From Acidobacteriota bacterium (GTDB lineage: Bacteria; Acidobacteriota; Vicinamibacteria; Fen-336): DNA of 64,000 bases. The DNA lies in NCBI GenBank assembly GCA_011526565.1, contig WYBL01000004.1:18358-82357 (forward strand). The letters are read 5' to 3'. The notes under the pieces are model-generated. The model was given only the letters and a program-made list of their open reading frames with translations. It was not told where the DNA came from and did not search any database. Position numbers and translations under genes: made by a program. Below are positions 53,677 through 61,737 of this stretch, piece after piece. Within the stretch, counting starts at the first letter, position 1. Each line of letters starts with the position of its first letter.

Positions 53677-54336
53677 GTGACCCGCCGGGCCCGCGCCCCG
53701 CTCGTCCACCACGGCGAAGCCCTCGCCTGTGACCGCGCGTTCGAGGACGCGGCCCGGGCCGAGGGCTTCGCTGCCGTGGCCGGCCTCGACGAGGTCGGCC
53801 GCGGCGCCCTGTGCGGCCCCGTGTTCGCCGCGGCCGTCGTGCTCGGCGACGACTTCCCGACGGACGGCCTCGACGACTCCAAGCGGCTCACCGCGCGCCA
53901 GCGCGAGCGGCTGGCCGCGCGGGTCCGCGAGCGGGCCAGGGCCTTCGCGCTGGGCCGGGCCGAGGCCGAGGAGATCGACCGCCTCGACATCCTGCGCGCG
54001 ACCCACCTCGCCCTGCGCCGGGCGGTCGAGGCGCTGCCGCTCCGCCCCGACCTGCTGCTGGTCGACGGCCTGCCGGTCGCGGGTCTGCCCGCCCCGCAGC
54101 GCGCGATCGTCAAGGGCGATGCCCGCTCGGTGTCGATCGCGGCAGCTTCGATCCTGGCCAAGGTCGAGCGCGACGCGCTGATGGCCGCCCTGGACCGCCG
54201 GCACCCCGGGTACGGCCTGGCCGGAAACAAGGGGTATGGGTCGGGCGAACATCTGGCCGCTCTTCGGCGGCTGGGCCCCTCCCCTCAGCACCGGCGCAGC
54301 TTTTCGGGCGGCCGGCAACTTCTGATGTTCGAATAG
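53677..54336 (+). CDS. rnhB: Ribonuclease HII
   Basis: A 219-residue protein from GTG 53677. The catalytic D-E start (AGLDEVGRGALCGPV), the next acidic site in LLLVDGLPVAGL and the C-terminal SILAKVERDALM and GYGSGEHL are present. It removes ribonucleotides from DNA. It is the last gene of the ribosome-maturation group. Confidence 0.96.
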   Translation: MTRRARAPLVHHGEALACDRAFEDAARAEGFAAVAGLDEVGRGALCGPVFAAAVVLGDDFPTDGLDDSKRLTARQRERLAARVRERARAFALGRAEAEEIDRLDILRATHLALRRAVEALPLRPDLLLVDGLPVAGLPAPQRAIVKGDARSVSIAAASILAKVERDALMAALDRRHPGYGLAGNKGYGSGEHLAALRRLGPSPQHRRSFSGGRQLLMFE

Positions 54337-54430
54337 CCCGGGTCGGCGGGGCAGGGCAGCCTCGCCTTTTGGCTCGGTCTGATGCAGAATTCCGCTCCGG
54401 TATCTCAAGCGGATTCGCAGGGGTCCTTCC

Positions 54431-57358
54431 GTGGCTTCCAAGATCAACCCGGTCAAGGTCAAGCAGGACGCCGACAAGCTCGAGAAGGCCGGTCGCATCG
54501 ACCAGGCGATCGACCTCTTCAGACAGCTCGTCGACGACAACCCGCGTGACTGGAACACGATCAACAAGATCGGGGACCTCTATGCCCGCCTGGGCAAGAA
54601 CCGCGAGGCGTCCGAGCAGTACGCCAAGGTCGCCGACTTCTACGCGAAGGACGGCTTCCTGCTGAAGGCGATCGCGATCTGGAAGAAGATCGACAAGCTC
54701 GACGCCACGGCCCTCGAGCCGAAGGTCAACCTCGGCGAGCTGTACGCCAAGCAGGGCCTCATGATGGAGGCCAAGGGCCAGTACCAGGTCGTCGTCGACG
54801 AGTACGTCAAGCGCGGCCGCGCCCGCGACGCCGCCGACGTGCTGCGCAAGATGGTCGAGATCGACCCCTCCGACCTCAAGACCCGCTCCAAGCTGGCGGA
54901 CCTCTACACCCGCGAGGGCAGCACCGCCAAGGCCGTCGAGGAGTACGTCGCGATCGCCGACGAGCTCAACAAGAAGGGCCACCTGGCGGAGGGGCTGCAG
55001 GTCCTCGAGAAGGGCCTCAAGCTCGACCCCAAGAGCCAGCGCCTGCGCGAGGAACTGGCCCGCATCCACCTCGTCCAGAAGAACTACGACAAGGCCGCCC
55101 ACTTCCTCGAGGAGGCGGCCCGCCAGTCGCCGCAGGACGCGGCGATCCTGGCCCGCCTCGGCGAGGCCTACCTCGGCGCCCGCAAGATCGAGGAGGCCGA
55201 GGCGATCTTCAAGCGCCTGCTCGAGCTGAACCCGAAGGACAACGACGCCCGGCTGCAGATGGGCCGCGTCCACGTCATGCAGGGCCACCTCGACAAGGCC
55301 TTCGACGAGCTGGCGCCGGTGGTCGACGCGCTGGTCGAGAAGCGCGAGCACGACCGCGCCGCCTCGATCCTGCAGCAGCTCGTCCAGAAGAACCCGGGCC
55401 ACGTGAAGAGCCTGGTCAAGCTGGTCGAGGTCCACCGCCAGGCCAAGAACGACCGTGCGGTCGCCCAGGCCTACTCCCAGCTCGCCGAGGCCTACATCCA
55501 GAAGAACGAGCTGGAGCAGGCCGCCTCCGTGCTCGAGATCCTGGTCGGCATGGAGCCGCAGAGCCAGCAGTACCAGAGCAAGCTCCAGTTCGTGCGCGAC
55601 AAGATGACGCGCACGGCTCCCGCCGCCGCGCCGCCGCCGCCGCCGCCGCCGCCGCGCCCGGCGCCGGCGGCCGCCGCCCCGGTGCCCGTGGTCGAGGAGT
55701 TCGAGGTCTCGCTCGAGGACCAGACGGCCCCCGTGCCCCCTTCGCGCGCGGGAGGCGCGATCCAGCCCTCGGGCCCGCTCGGCCCAGAGGACCGCGAGTT
55801 CGTCGAGGAGCACCTGGCCGAAGGCCGCGTGTTCCGCAAGTACGGCCTGATCGACAAGGCCGTCGAGCAGTTCGAGTCGGTGGTCGCCCGCTTCCCCGAC
55901 AACGCCGAGGCCCGCCAGGAGCTGCGGGACGTCTACGAGGAGAAGGGGCAGCCGCAGCAGGCCGGCGAGCAGGCGCTGGCGCTGATCGAGATCGCGAAGC
56001 TCACCGGCGACGCGCAACTCGCCGAGGACAACCTCGAGTACCTGAAGAACGTCGCGCCCGACCTGGTGCCCGCCGAGGCTCCGCCCGCGGCCGGAGAGCC
56101 GGTCGAGTTCGGCGCCGCCGAGGAGGAGCTCGCGCTCGGCGTGTCGGTCGAAGAAGAGCTGCCGCTGGCCCTCGAGGAGGAGGCGCCCGCGGCGGCGCCG
56201 CCCGCCGCGCCGCCGGTCGAAGAGGTCGAGATCCCGCTCGACGGCGGGGAAGCCCTCGAGCTGGGCGCGGCCGAGCCGGTTGCTGCCGAAGAACTGCCCG
56301 CCTTCGCCGAGGAGGCCGCGGCCCCGGCGTTCGGGGAGGAGCTGCCCGCGCTGGGCGAAGAGCTGCCGGCGTTGGGCGAAGAGCTGCCCGCGCTGGGCGA
56401 AGAGCTGCCCGCGTTCGGGGAGGAGCTGCCCGCGCTGGGCGAGGAGCTGCCGCCTGCGCCCGCGCCGGACGTCCCGCCGCTCGACCTCGGAGGCTTCGCC
56501 GCGCCCGAAGAGCCGGCCCTGGACCTCGGCGCGCTGGCCGAACCGGCGCTGCCCGACGTGCCGGAGCCGCTCGCGCGCAAGCTGTCGGAGGCCGAGGAGT
56601 TCGTCTCGCTGGGCTTCGTCGACGACGCCCGCGAGGCCCTGCGCCAGGCGTCGGCCCGGTTCCCCGAGCACCCGGCCCTGCTCGACACCCTCGGGCGACT
56701 CGGTCTCGACCTCGCCGCGCCGGAACCGAGTCTCGAGGACCTGGCCGCGGCGGCGCCCGTGGCGGAGGACGCCTTCGGCGGCCTCGACCTGCCCGAGCCG
56801 CCGGCGCCCGAGCCCGCACCGCTCGCCGACGAGGGCGGGATGATCGATCTCGGTGCCGAGCTCTCCGACCTGTTCGGCGCCCAGTCGGCGGTCGAGGCGC
56901 CGCCGCCCGCCGACGCCGGCACCGACCTCGGCGACGCCGGGCTGTCGGAGATCTTCCGCGAGTTCCGCAAGGGCGTGGACAAGCAGCTCGGCAAGGAGGA
57001 CTACGACACCCGCTACAACCTCGGCATCGCCTACAAGGAGATGGGGCTGATCGACGAGGCGATCGCGGAGTTCCAGCTCGCGGCGAAGGACGAGACGCGC
57101 CTGCTCGAGTGCTCGAGCATGCTCGGCATCTGCTTCGTCGAGAAGGGCATGCCGAAGCTGGCCGTGAAGTGGTTCGAGAAGGGCCTGGCCGTTCCGGGCC
57201 GCACGCCGGAGGAGTACCAGGGCCTGCGCTACGACCTGGCGGCGGCGCACGAGGCGGACGGCGACACCGCGCGCGCTCTCGCGCTGTACACCGAGCTGTT
57301 CGGCCAGGACGCCACGTTCCGCGACGTGGCCGCGAAGGTGCGCGAGCTCGGCGGCTAG
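54431..57358 (+). CDS. Large TPR protein with acidic 7-residue repeats
   Basis: A 975-residue protein from GTG 54431. Residues 1-380 hold many TPR units (KLEKAGRIDQAIDLFRQLVDDNPRDW and similar). A Pro-rich linker (about 397-415), a second short TPR region (about 450-530), an acidic Glu/Ala/Pro segment and a C-terminal TPR region (about 840-975) follow. Residues 633-674 are six copies of a 7-residue AxGEELP unit. No signal peptide or membrane segment is seen, so it is a cytoplasmic scaffold. Proteins of this build occur in gliding and type IV pilus contexts, but the partner is unknown. Confidence 0.75.
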   Translation: MASKINPVKVKQDADKLEKAGRIDQAIDLFRQLVDDNPRDWNTINKIGDLYARLGKNREASEQYAKVADFYAKDGFLLKAIAIWKKIDKLDATALEPKVNLGELYAKQGLMMEAKGQYQVVVDEYVKRGRARDAADVLRKMVEIDPSDLKTRSKLADLYTREGSTAKAVEEYVAIADELNKKGHLAEGLQVLEKGLKLDPKSQRLREELARIHLVQKNYDKAAHFLEEAARQSPQDAAILARLGEAYLGARKIEEAEAIFKRLLELNPKDNDARLQMGRVHVMQGHLDKAFDELAPVVDALVEKREHDRAASILQQLVQKNPGHVKSLVKLVEVHRQAKNDRAVAQAYSQLAEAYIQKNELEQAASVLEILVGMEPQSQQYQSKLQFVRDKMTRTAPAAAPPPPPPPPRPAPAAAAPVPVVEEFEVSLEDQTAPVPPSRAGGAIQPSGPLGPEDREFVEEHLAEGRVFRKYGLIDKAVEQFESVVARFPDNAEARQELRDVYEEKGQPQQAGEQALALIEIAKLTGDAQLAEDNLEYLKNVAPDLVPAEAPPAAGEPVEFGAAEEELALGVSVEEELPLALEEEAPAAAPPAAPPVEEVEIPLDGGEALELGAAEPVAAEELPAFAEEAAAPAFGEELPALGEELPALGEELPALGEELPAFGEELPALGEELPPAPAPDVPPLDLGGFAAPEEPALDLGALAEPALPDVPEPLARKLSEAEEFVSLGFVDDAREALRQASARFPEHPALLDTLGRLGLDLAAPEPSLEDLAAAAPVAEDAFGGLDLPEPPAPEPAPLADEGGMIDLGAELSDLFGAQSAVEAPPPADAGTDLGDAGLSEIFREFRKGVDKQLGKEDYDTRYNLGIAYKEMGLIDEAIAEFQLAAKDETRLLECSSMLGICFVEKGMPKLAVKWFEKGLAVPGRTPEEYQGLRYDLAAAHEADGDTARALALYTELFGQDATFRDVAAKVRELGG
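56327..56452 (+). repeat. Six 21-bp tandem repeats inside the TPR gene
   Basis: Six in-frame 21-bp units (56327-56347 and so on to 56452) each encode A-[FL]-G-E-E-L-P. The units differ at only a few third-base and F/L positions. Such a tract is prone to change in copy number between strains. Confidence 0.9.
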
Positions 57359-57367
57359 GCCGCGCGA

Positions 57368-57589
57368 TTGGCCCACGTCCTCTCGGTCGCGAGCTCGGTG
57401 CTGGTCGGCCTGATCCTGACGGTGGCGCCGTGGACGCCGCTGTGGGAGGCGCACCAGTGGTTCGGGCCCCACACCGCGGTCCGCGCCTTCCTGACGAACC
57501 CGTTCGTGCGCGGCGCCGTCAGCGGGCTGGGACTCGTCAACCTGGTGCTGGCCGCCGCCGAGATCCACGACCTGCTGCGCCGGGAATGA
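57368..57589 (+). CDS. Small two-helix membrane protein
   Basis: A 73-residue protein from TTG 57368, 9 bp after the TPR gene. Two hydrophobic segments (about 4-20 and 48-63) flank a Trp-rich loop (WTPLWEAHQWFG). No family was recognised. Its stop overlaps the next ATG, which supports the call despite the TTG start. Confidence 0.5.
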   Translation: MAHVLSVASSVLVGLILTVAPWTPLWEAHQWFGPHTAVRAFLTNPFVRGAVSGLGLVNLVLAAAEIHDLLRRE

Positions 57590-58299
57590 CCGCCGAGGCG
57601 CTGCTCGCGCGCGCCCGGTCCCTCGCCCCGGGCCCGGCCGCCGCGCGGGAGTTCCTCGATTCCGCCGACGACACGGCCGCGCTGGCCAGCGTCCTGCGCC
57701 ACCCGTTGCCACCCGCGTTGCTGGAGGCGGCGGCCCACCACGCGCGCTCGCGCGACGCGCGGGTCGCCGGCGCGCTGGCGTGCAACCCCCGCACGCCGCG
57801 GGCCGCGGCGCTCAAGCTGATCCCCGGCCTGCGCCACCCCGACCTCGCCCACGCCGCGGGCGACGCCCGGCTGGCTGCCGCGATTCGCCACCGCGCCGAA
57901 GGCGCGCTGTTCGACCGCCTCCGCGACCTGGTCGCGGGCGAACTGCTGGCGATCGCGCGGCTCGCGACCGGGCGCGTGCTCGAGACCCTGTTGCGCCACG
58001 ACGACGTGCGGATCGTCGACGCCGCGCTGGAGTCGCGGCACCTGACGCCGTCGCGCCTGGCGGCGCTGCTGCAGGCCGCCGACGCCCCGCCACCGCTGTT
58101 CGAGCGGGCGGCCGAGTGCTGGCGGTTCCGCGAGGAGTACGCCGTGCGACGGGCCCTCGTGCTCGGGCCCCGGGCCCCGCTGCCCGTGGCGCTGGGTCAG
58201 CTCTCGAAGCTGACGCCGCTCGACCTGCGCGAGGTCGCGGGGCACCCGGGGCTGCACACGCTGCTGCGGGTGGCCGCCGGCCGGCTGGCCGCGGGTTGA
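57586..58299 (+). CDS. Helical repeat (HEAT-like) protein
   Basis: A 237-residue protein from ATG 57586 (ATGA overlap). It is almost all helix in repeating pairs (DDTAALASVLRHPLPPALLEAAAHHARSRDARVAGALACNPRTP). This is the pattern of HEAT-like or leucine-rich-variant repeats. It shares the style of the protein at 59155. Function is unknown. Confidence 0.6.
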   Translation: MTAEALLARARSLAPGPAAAREFLDSADDTAALASVLRHPLPPALLEAAAHHARSRDARVAGALACNPRTPRAAALKLIPGLRHPDLAHAAGDARLAAAIRHRAEGALFDRLRDLVAGELLAIARLATGRVLETLLRHDDVRIVDAALESRHLTPSRLAALLQAADAPPPLFERAAECWRFREEYAVRRALVLGPRAPLPVALGQLSKLTPLDLREVAGHPGLHTLLRVAAGRLAAG

Positions 58300-58388
58300 C
58301 ACCCCCTCGAGCTTCCTTCTAGCATCCCTCGGCTTCAGTTTCACGGCGTTTGGATTTTCAGTCGGGCAAGACAAGGACGAGGGACGCG

Positions 58389-59147
58389 GTGGGTTCGTTC
58401 GGGGAGAACCTCCGGCGCGAGCGCGAGCTGAGGGGCATCAGCCTGCGCGACGTCGCCGATGCGACCAAGATCTCGATCCGCTTCCTCGAGGCTCTCGAGC
58501 AGGGGCGGATCGACGTGCTGCCCGGCGGCCTGTTCCCGCGCGCGTTCGTGCGCCAGTACGCGAAGTTCCTCGGGCTCGACCCGGATCGCGCCGTGGCCGA
58601 CTTCCTCTACTCGTCGGGCCTCGAGACGCCGCGGCCCGCGCCGGTCGCGGCCGGCGCCACGCCGGTGCACGGCGTGCCGTGGCGGGCACTGGCGGCGGGC
58701 GGGCTGGCGCTGGTCACGATCGTCGCCTGGCTGGCGACGCCGGGCCTCGGCTCGCGGCCGGCCCCCGCGCCCGAGGTGACGATCACCGACGTCGCTCCCG
58801 CGCCGCCGCCGGTCACGCTGCCGCCGGTGCCCGTCTACACCCCGGCGCCGCCGTCCGGGCTGGTGCTGCAGGTGACCGCGGACGCGGACTGCTGGGTGGA
58901 GATCAAGGCGGACGGCGAGACCCGCCTCTCGCGCGAGCTGGCCGCGGGCGAGCGCCAGACGATCGAGGCCCGCGACGAGCTCGTGCTCTCCGTCGGCAAC
59001 GCGGGCGGCCTCAGCTTCAGCGTCAACGACCGGCCCGGCCTGCCGCTCGGCCGCAGCGGGGAAGTGAAGAAGGGCATCGTGATCTCGCGGCAGACGCTGC
59101 CTGCCCTGGTCCAGGACGCCGCCACCGCACGACCGCCCGGGGCCTGA
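58389..59147 (+). CDS. RodZ-like membrane protein with HTH and DUF4115 domains
   Basis: A 252-residue protein from GTG 58389; TTG 58350 is an in-frame alternative. An Xre-type HTH (residues 2-65: FGENLRRERELRGISLRDVADATKISIRFLEALE) is followed by a membrane segment (about 95-115), a Pro-rich linker and a C-terminal DUF4115 beta domain (TADADCWVEIKADGETRLSRELAAGERQTIEA). RodZ links MreB to the envelope. No mreB is in view. Confidence 0.85.
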   Translation: MGSFGENLRRERELRGISLRDVADATKISIRFLEALEQGRIDVLPGGLFPRAFVRQYAKFLGLDPDRAVADFLYSSGLETPRPAPVAAGATPVHGVPWRALAAGGLALVTIVAWLATPGLGSRPAPAPEVTITDVAPAPPPVTLPPVPVYTPAPPSGLVLQVTADADCWVEIKADGETRLSRELAAGERQTIEARDELVLSVGNAGGLSFSVNDRPGLPLGRSGEVKKGIVISRQTLPALVQDAATARPPGA

Positions 59148-59154
59148 CCGGCCG

Positions 59155-60222
59155 ATGGCCGAGGCCCGCGTCCCCAACCCCCTCGTCGAGCAGTTCCGCG
59201 CGGGCAGCGTGCCGCGCGAGCTGCGGCTGATGGCGGCCCAGGGCGCGCTCCCGCTCAAGACCGAGGACCTGCTCGACCTCTACGTGCTGCTGGTCGACGA
59301 CCGCGACGAGACGGTGCGCGCCGCGGCCGCCGACAGCCTGCAGAAGGCCCCCGCGGCCGACCTGCGGCCGCTGCTCAAGGACAAGTCGACGCCGACCGCC
59401 GTGCTGGCCTGGGCGGTGCGCTCGCGCCCCGAGGCCGACCTGCGCGAGTTCGCGCTGCAGAACGTCTCGACGCCCGACGAGGCGATCGAGGCGGTTGCCG
59501 CCGAGCTGCCCGAGGCGCTGGCCGAGCTGGTCGTCATCAACCAGGTGCGCCTGCTGCGGCGCACCTCGCTGCTCGAGACCCTCGAGCGCAACCCGAACCT
59601 CAACCGCGACCAGAACCGGCGCCTGCGCGAGCTGCGCGAGTCGTTCCGGATCGGCGCCGAGCCGGCCGCTCCCGCACCACCACCGGGGCCTGTCGAGGCT
59701 GCGCCGCCGCCCCCGCCGGAGCCCGAGCCCGAACCGGAGCCCGAGGCTCCGCTGACCGAGGAGGAGGCGCTGGCGCGGCTCGACCCGACGGAGCGCGCGC
59801 AGGAGGGCCCGGTCTCGGTGGTCAAGCGCATCTTCCAGATGTCGACGGCGCAGAAGGTGATCACCGCGCTCAAGTCGGGCCGCGAGGAACGCTCGATCCT
59901 GATCCGCGATCCCAACCGCCTGGTCTGCACGGCGGTGCTGGGCAGCCCCAAGCTGACCGACGCGGAGGTCGAGTCGTTCGCCTCGATGAAGAACGTGTCC
60001 GACGAGGTGCTGCGCAAGATCGGCACCCATCGCGAGTGGACGAAGAAGTACACGGTGATCGCCAACCTGGTGAAGAACCCGCGCACGCCGATCGGCGTCT
60101 CGATGGGCCTGGTCAGCCGCCTGAATCCGCGCGACGTCAAGATGCTGGCCGTCGACAAGAACGTCTCCGAGGCGGTGCGCAAGGCCGCCCAGCGCTTCGT
60201 GAAGGCGCAGCAGAAGAACTGA
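59155..60222 (+). CDS. HEAT-like protein with Pro-rich middle
   Basis: A 355-residue protein from ATG 59155. Residues 1-165 are helical repeats with a DETVRAAAADSLQKAP motif, a Pro/Glu-rich linker fills about 175-205, and a conserved C-terminal domain (about 215-355) contains STAQKVITALKSGREERSILIRDP and ISxxxGL-like motifs. This architecture often lies beside dnaJ-TPR genes in related genomes, from general recollection. It overlaps none but is 1 bp from the DnaJ gene. Function unknown. Confidence 0.6.
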   Translation: MAEARVPNPLVEQFRAGSVPRELRLMAAQGALPLKTEDLLDLYVLLVDDRDETVRAAAADSLQKAPAADLRPLLKDKSTPTAVLAWAVRSRPEADLREFALQNVSTPDEAIEAVAAELPEALAELVVINQVRLLRRTSLLETLERNPNLNRDQNRRLRELRESFRIGAEPAAPAPPPGPVEAAPPPPPEPEPEPEPEAPLTEEEALARLDPTERAQEGPVSVVKRIFQMSTAQKVITALKSGREERSILIRDPNRLVCTAVLGSPKLTDAEVESFASMKNVSDEVLRKIGTHREWTKKYTVIANLVKNPRTPIGVSMGLVSRLNPRDVKMLAVDKNVSEAVRKAAQRFVKAQQKN

Positions 60223-60223
60223 C

Positions 60224-60868
60224 GTGGCCGACTTCTACGAGATCCTCGGCGTGGCCCGCAACGCCTCCTCCGCGGAGGTCCGCAAGGCCTACGCGATGAT
60301 CGCCCGCGAGAAACACCCCGACCGCTTCACCGACCCCGAGCAGCGCAAGGCCGCCCAGGACTACTTCACCGAGGCCACCTCGGCCTTCAACACGCTGTCC
60401 AACGAAGCCCAGCGCCGCGACTACGACGTCTCGCTGTCGCGGCCGAAGCTGGACACGCCCGAGCGGGTCGCCGAAGACGCGTTCAACCGCGGCCGGGCGG
60501 CGATGGAGCAGAAGGACTACCACACGGCGGTGGAGCTGTTCCGGGTGGCCGCCGACCGCCAGCCGGACAAGGCCGCGCACCACGCCGCGCTGGCCCAGGC
60601 GCTGTCGAAGAACCCGCGCTGGGTGCGGGAGGCGGCCGCGGCCTGGGAGACGGCGATCCGGCTGGCCCCGCGGACGCCGGCCTGGCACGCGGAGCTGGGC
60701 AGGCTGCTGGCCGGCCAGGGGCTCAAGCTGCGCGCCCGCCGCGCGTTCGAGGCGGCCCTGCAACTGGCCCCCGACGACGCGGAGATCCGGGAGGAACTGC
60801 ACGCGCTGGACCCGGAGCCGGCCCCCGCGAGCCCGGGAGGACTGGGCGGACTGCTGCGGCGCAAGTGA
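60224..60868 (+). CDS. J-domain protein with C-terminal TPRs
   Basis: A 214-residue protein from GTG 60224. An N-terminal J domain (DFYEILGVARNASSAEVRKAY, with the HPD motif in EKHPDRF) is followed by about three TPR units (YHTAVELFRVAADRQPDKAAH). No DnaJ zinc or C-terminal domains are present. It probably recruits DnaK to a specific client. It ends with a basic tail. Confidence 0.88.
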   Translation: MADFYEILGVARNASSAEVRKAYAMIAREKHPDRFTDPEQRKAAQDYFTEATSAFNTLSNEAQRRDYDVSLSRPKLDTPERVAEDAFNRGRAAMEQKDYHTAVELFRVAADRQPDKAAHHAALAQALSKNPRWVREAAAAWETAIRLAPRTPAWHAELGRLLAGQGLKLRARRAFEAALQLAPDDAEIREELHALDPEPAPASPGGLGGLLRRK

Positions 60869-60889
60869 TGCGGGGTGACCCGCAAGCGC

Positions 60890-60918
60890 TTGCCCGACGG
60901 ATATTTTTCGGTTCTACT
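60890..60918 (+). promoter_or_regulatory. Candidate promoter for the PP2C-kinase pair
   Basis: TTGCCC (60890-60895) and TCTACT (60913-60918) are 17 bp apart in a locally AT-rich gap. They overlap a perfect palindrome GCAAGCGCTTGC (60882-60893), a possible operator. The PP2C gene starts at 60967. Confidence 0.35.
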
Positions 60919-60966
60919 CAGCGCGGAGCGGGGCGGTCCTCCGGCCGCCGCTGACTCGGGAGCCCG

Positions 60967-61731
60967 ATGAACATCTCGTACCAGGCGATCAGCGACGTCG
61001 GCCGCAAGCGCAAGGGAAACGAAGACAGCCACTTCGTCAACGAGGGGCAGAAGCTCTTCGTGGTCGCCGACGGCATGGGCGGCCACGCTGCCGGCGAGAT
61101 CGCCTCCAAGGTCGCCGTCGAGGCCATCAACGAGTTCATCGAGCTCACCGGCAGCGACGACGAGGTCACCTGGCCGTTCGGCTTCGAGGAGGAGATCTCC
61201 CTCCACGGCAACCGGTTGAAGACGGCGATCCGCTTCGCCAACCGCAAGGTGCTCGACGCGACCCGCGACAAGGCGGAGTACGAGGGCATGGCCACGACCG
61301 TGGCGGCCGTCCTGATCGACGGCGACACGGCGGTGCTGGGCCACGTCGGCGACTCCCGCATCTACCGCCTGCGTGGCGACGCCTTCGAGCAGCTCACCTC
61401 CGATCACTCCTGGGTCAACGAGCAGCTCCAGAACGGCATCATCTCGGCCGAGCAGGCGCGCTCCCACCCGCTGCGCAACGTCGTGACGCGGGCGCTCGGC
61501 GGGCGCGCCGACCTGCAGGTGGACCTGCAGGAGGTCCCGCTGGCGGCGGGTGACGTGCTGCTGCTGTGCTCCGACGGGCTGACCACCATGGTCACCGACG
61601 AGGAGATCGCCCGCCTGCTGGGCGAGTCGAAGGACGACGTCCAGAAGGCCGCCCAGGTCCTGGTCGACGAGGCCAACCGCAACGGCGGCGAGGACAACAT
61701 CACCGTCGTCCTGCTGCGCTTCGAGGCGTAG
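60967..61731 (+). CDS. PP2C-family Ser/Thr protein phosphatase
   Basis: A 254-residue protein from ATG 60967. PPM motifs are intact: DVGRKRKGNEDSHF, VADGMGGHAAGE, LGHVGDSRIYRLR, SDGLTTMVTDEE and EDNITVVLLRF. It removes phosphate from Ser/Thr and is 6 bp from the kinase gene, so the two probably act on the same targets, including the kinase itself. Confidence 0.96.
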   Translation: MNISYQAISDVGRKRKGNEDSHFVNEGQKLFVVADGMGGHAAGEIASKVAVEAINEFIELTGSDDEVTWPFGFEEEISLHGNRLKTAIRFANRKVLDATRDKAEYEGMATTVAAVLIDGDTAVLGHVGDSRIYRLRGDAFEQLTSDHSWVNEQLQNGIISAEQARSHPLRNVVTRALGGRADLQVDLQEVPLAAGDVLLLCSDGLTTMVTDEEIARLLGESKDDVQKAAQVLVDEANRNGGEDNITVVLLRFEA

Positions 61732-61737
61732 GCCGCC

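Noticed and set aside
56327..56452. CRISPR array.
   Set aside because: The six units are contiguous with no spacers and encode an in-frame peptide repeat.
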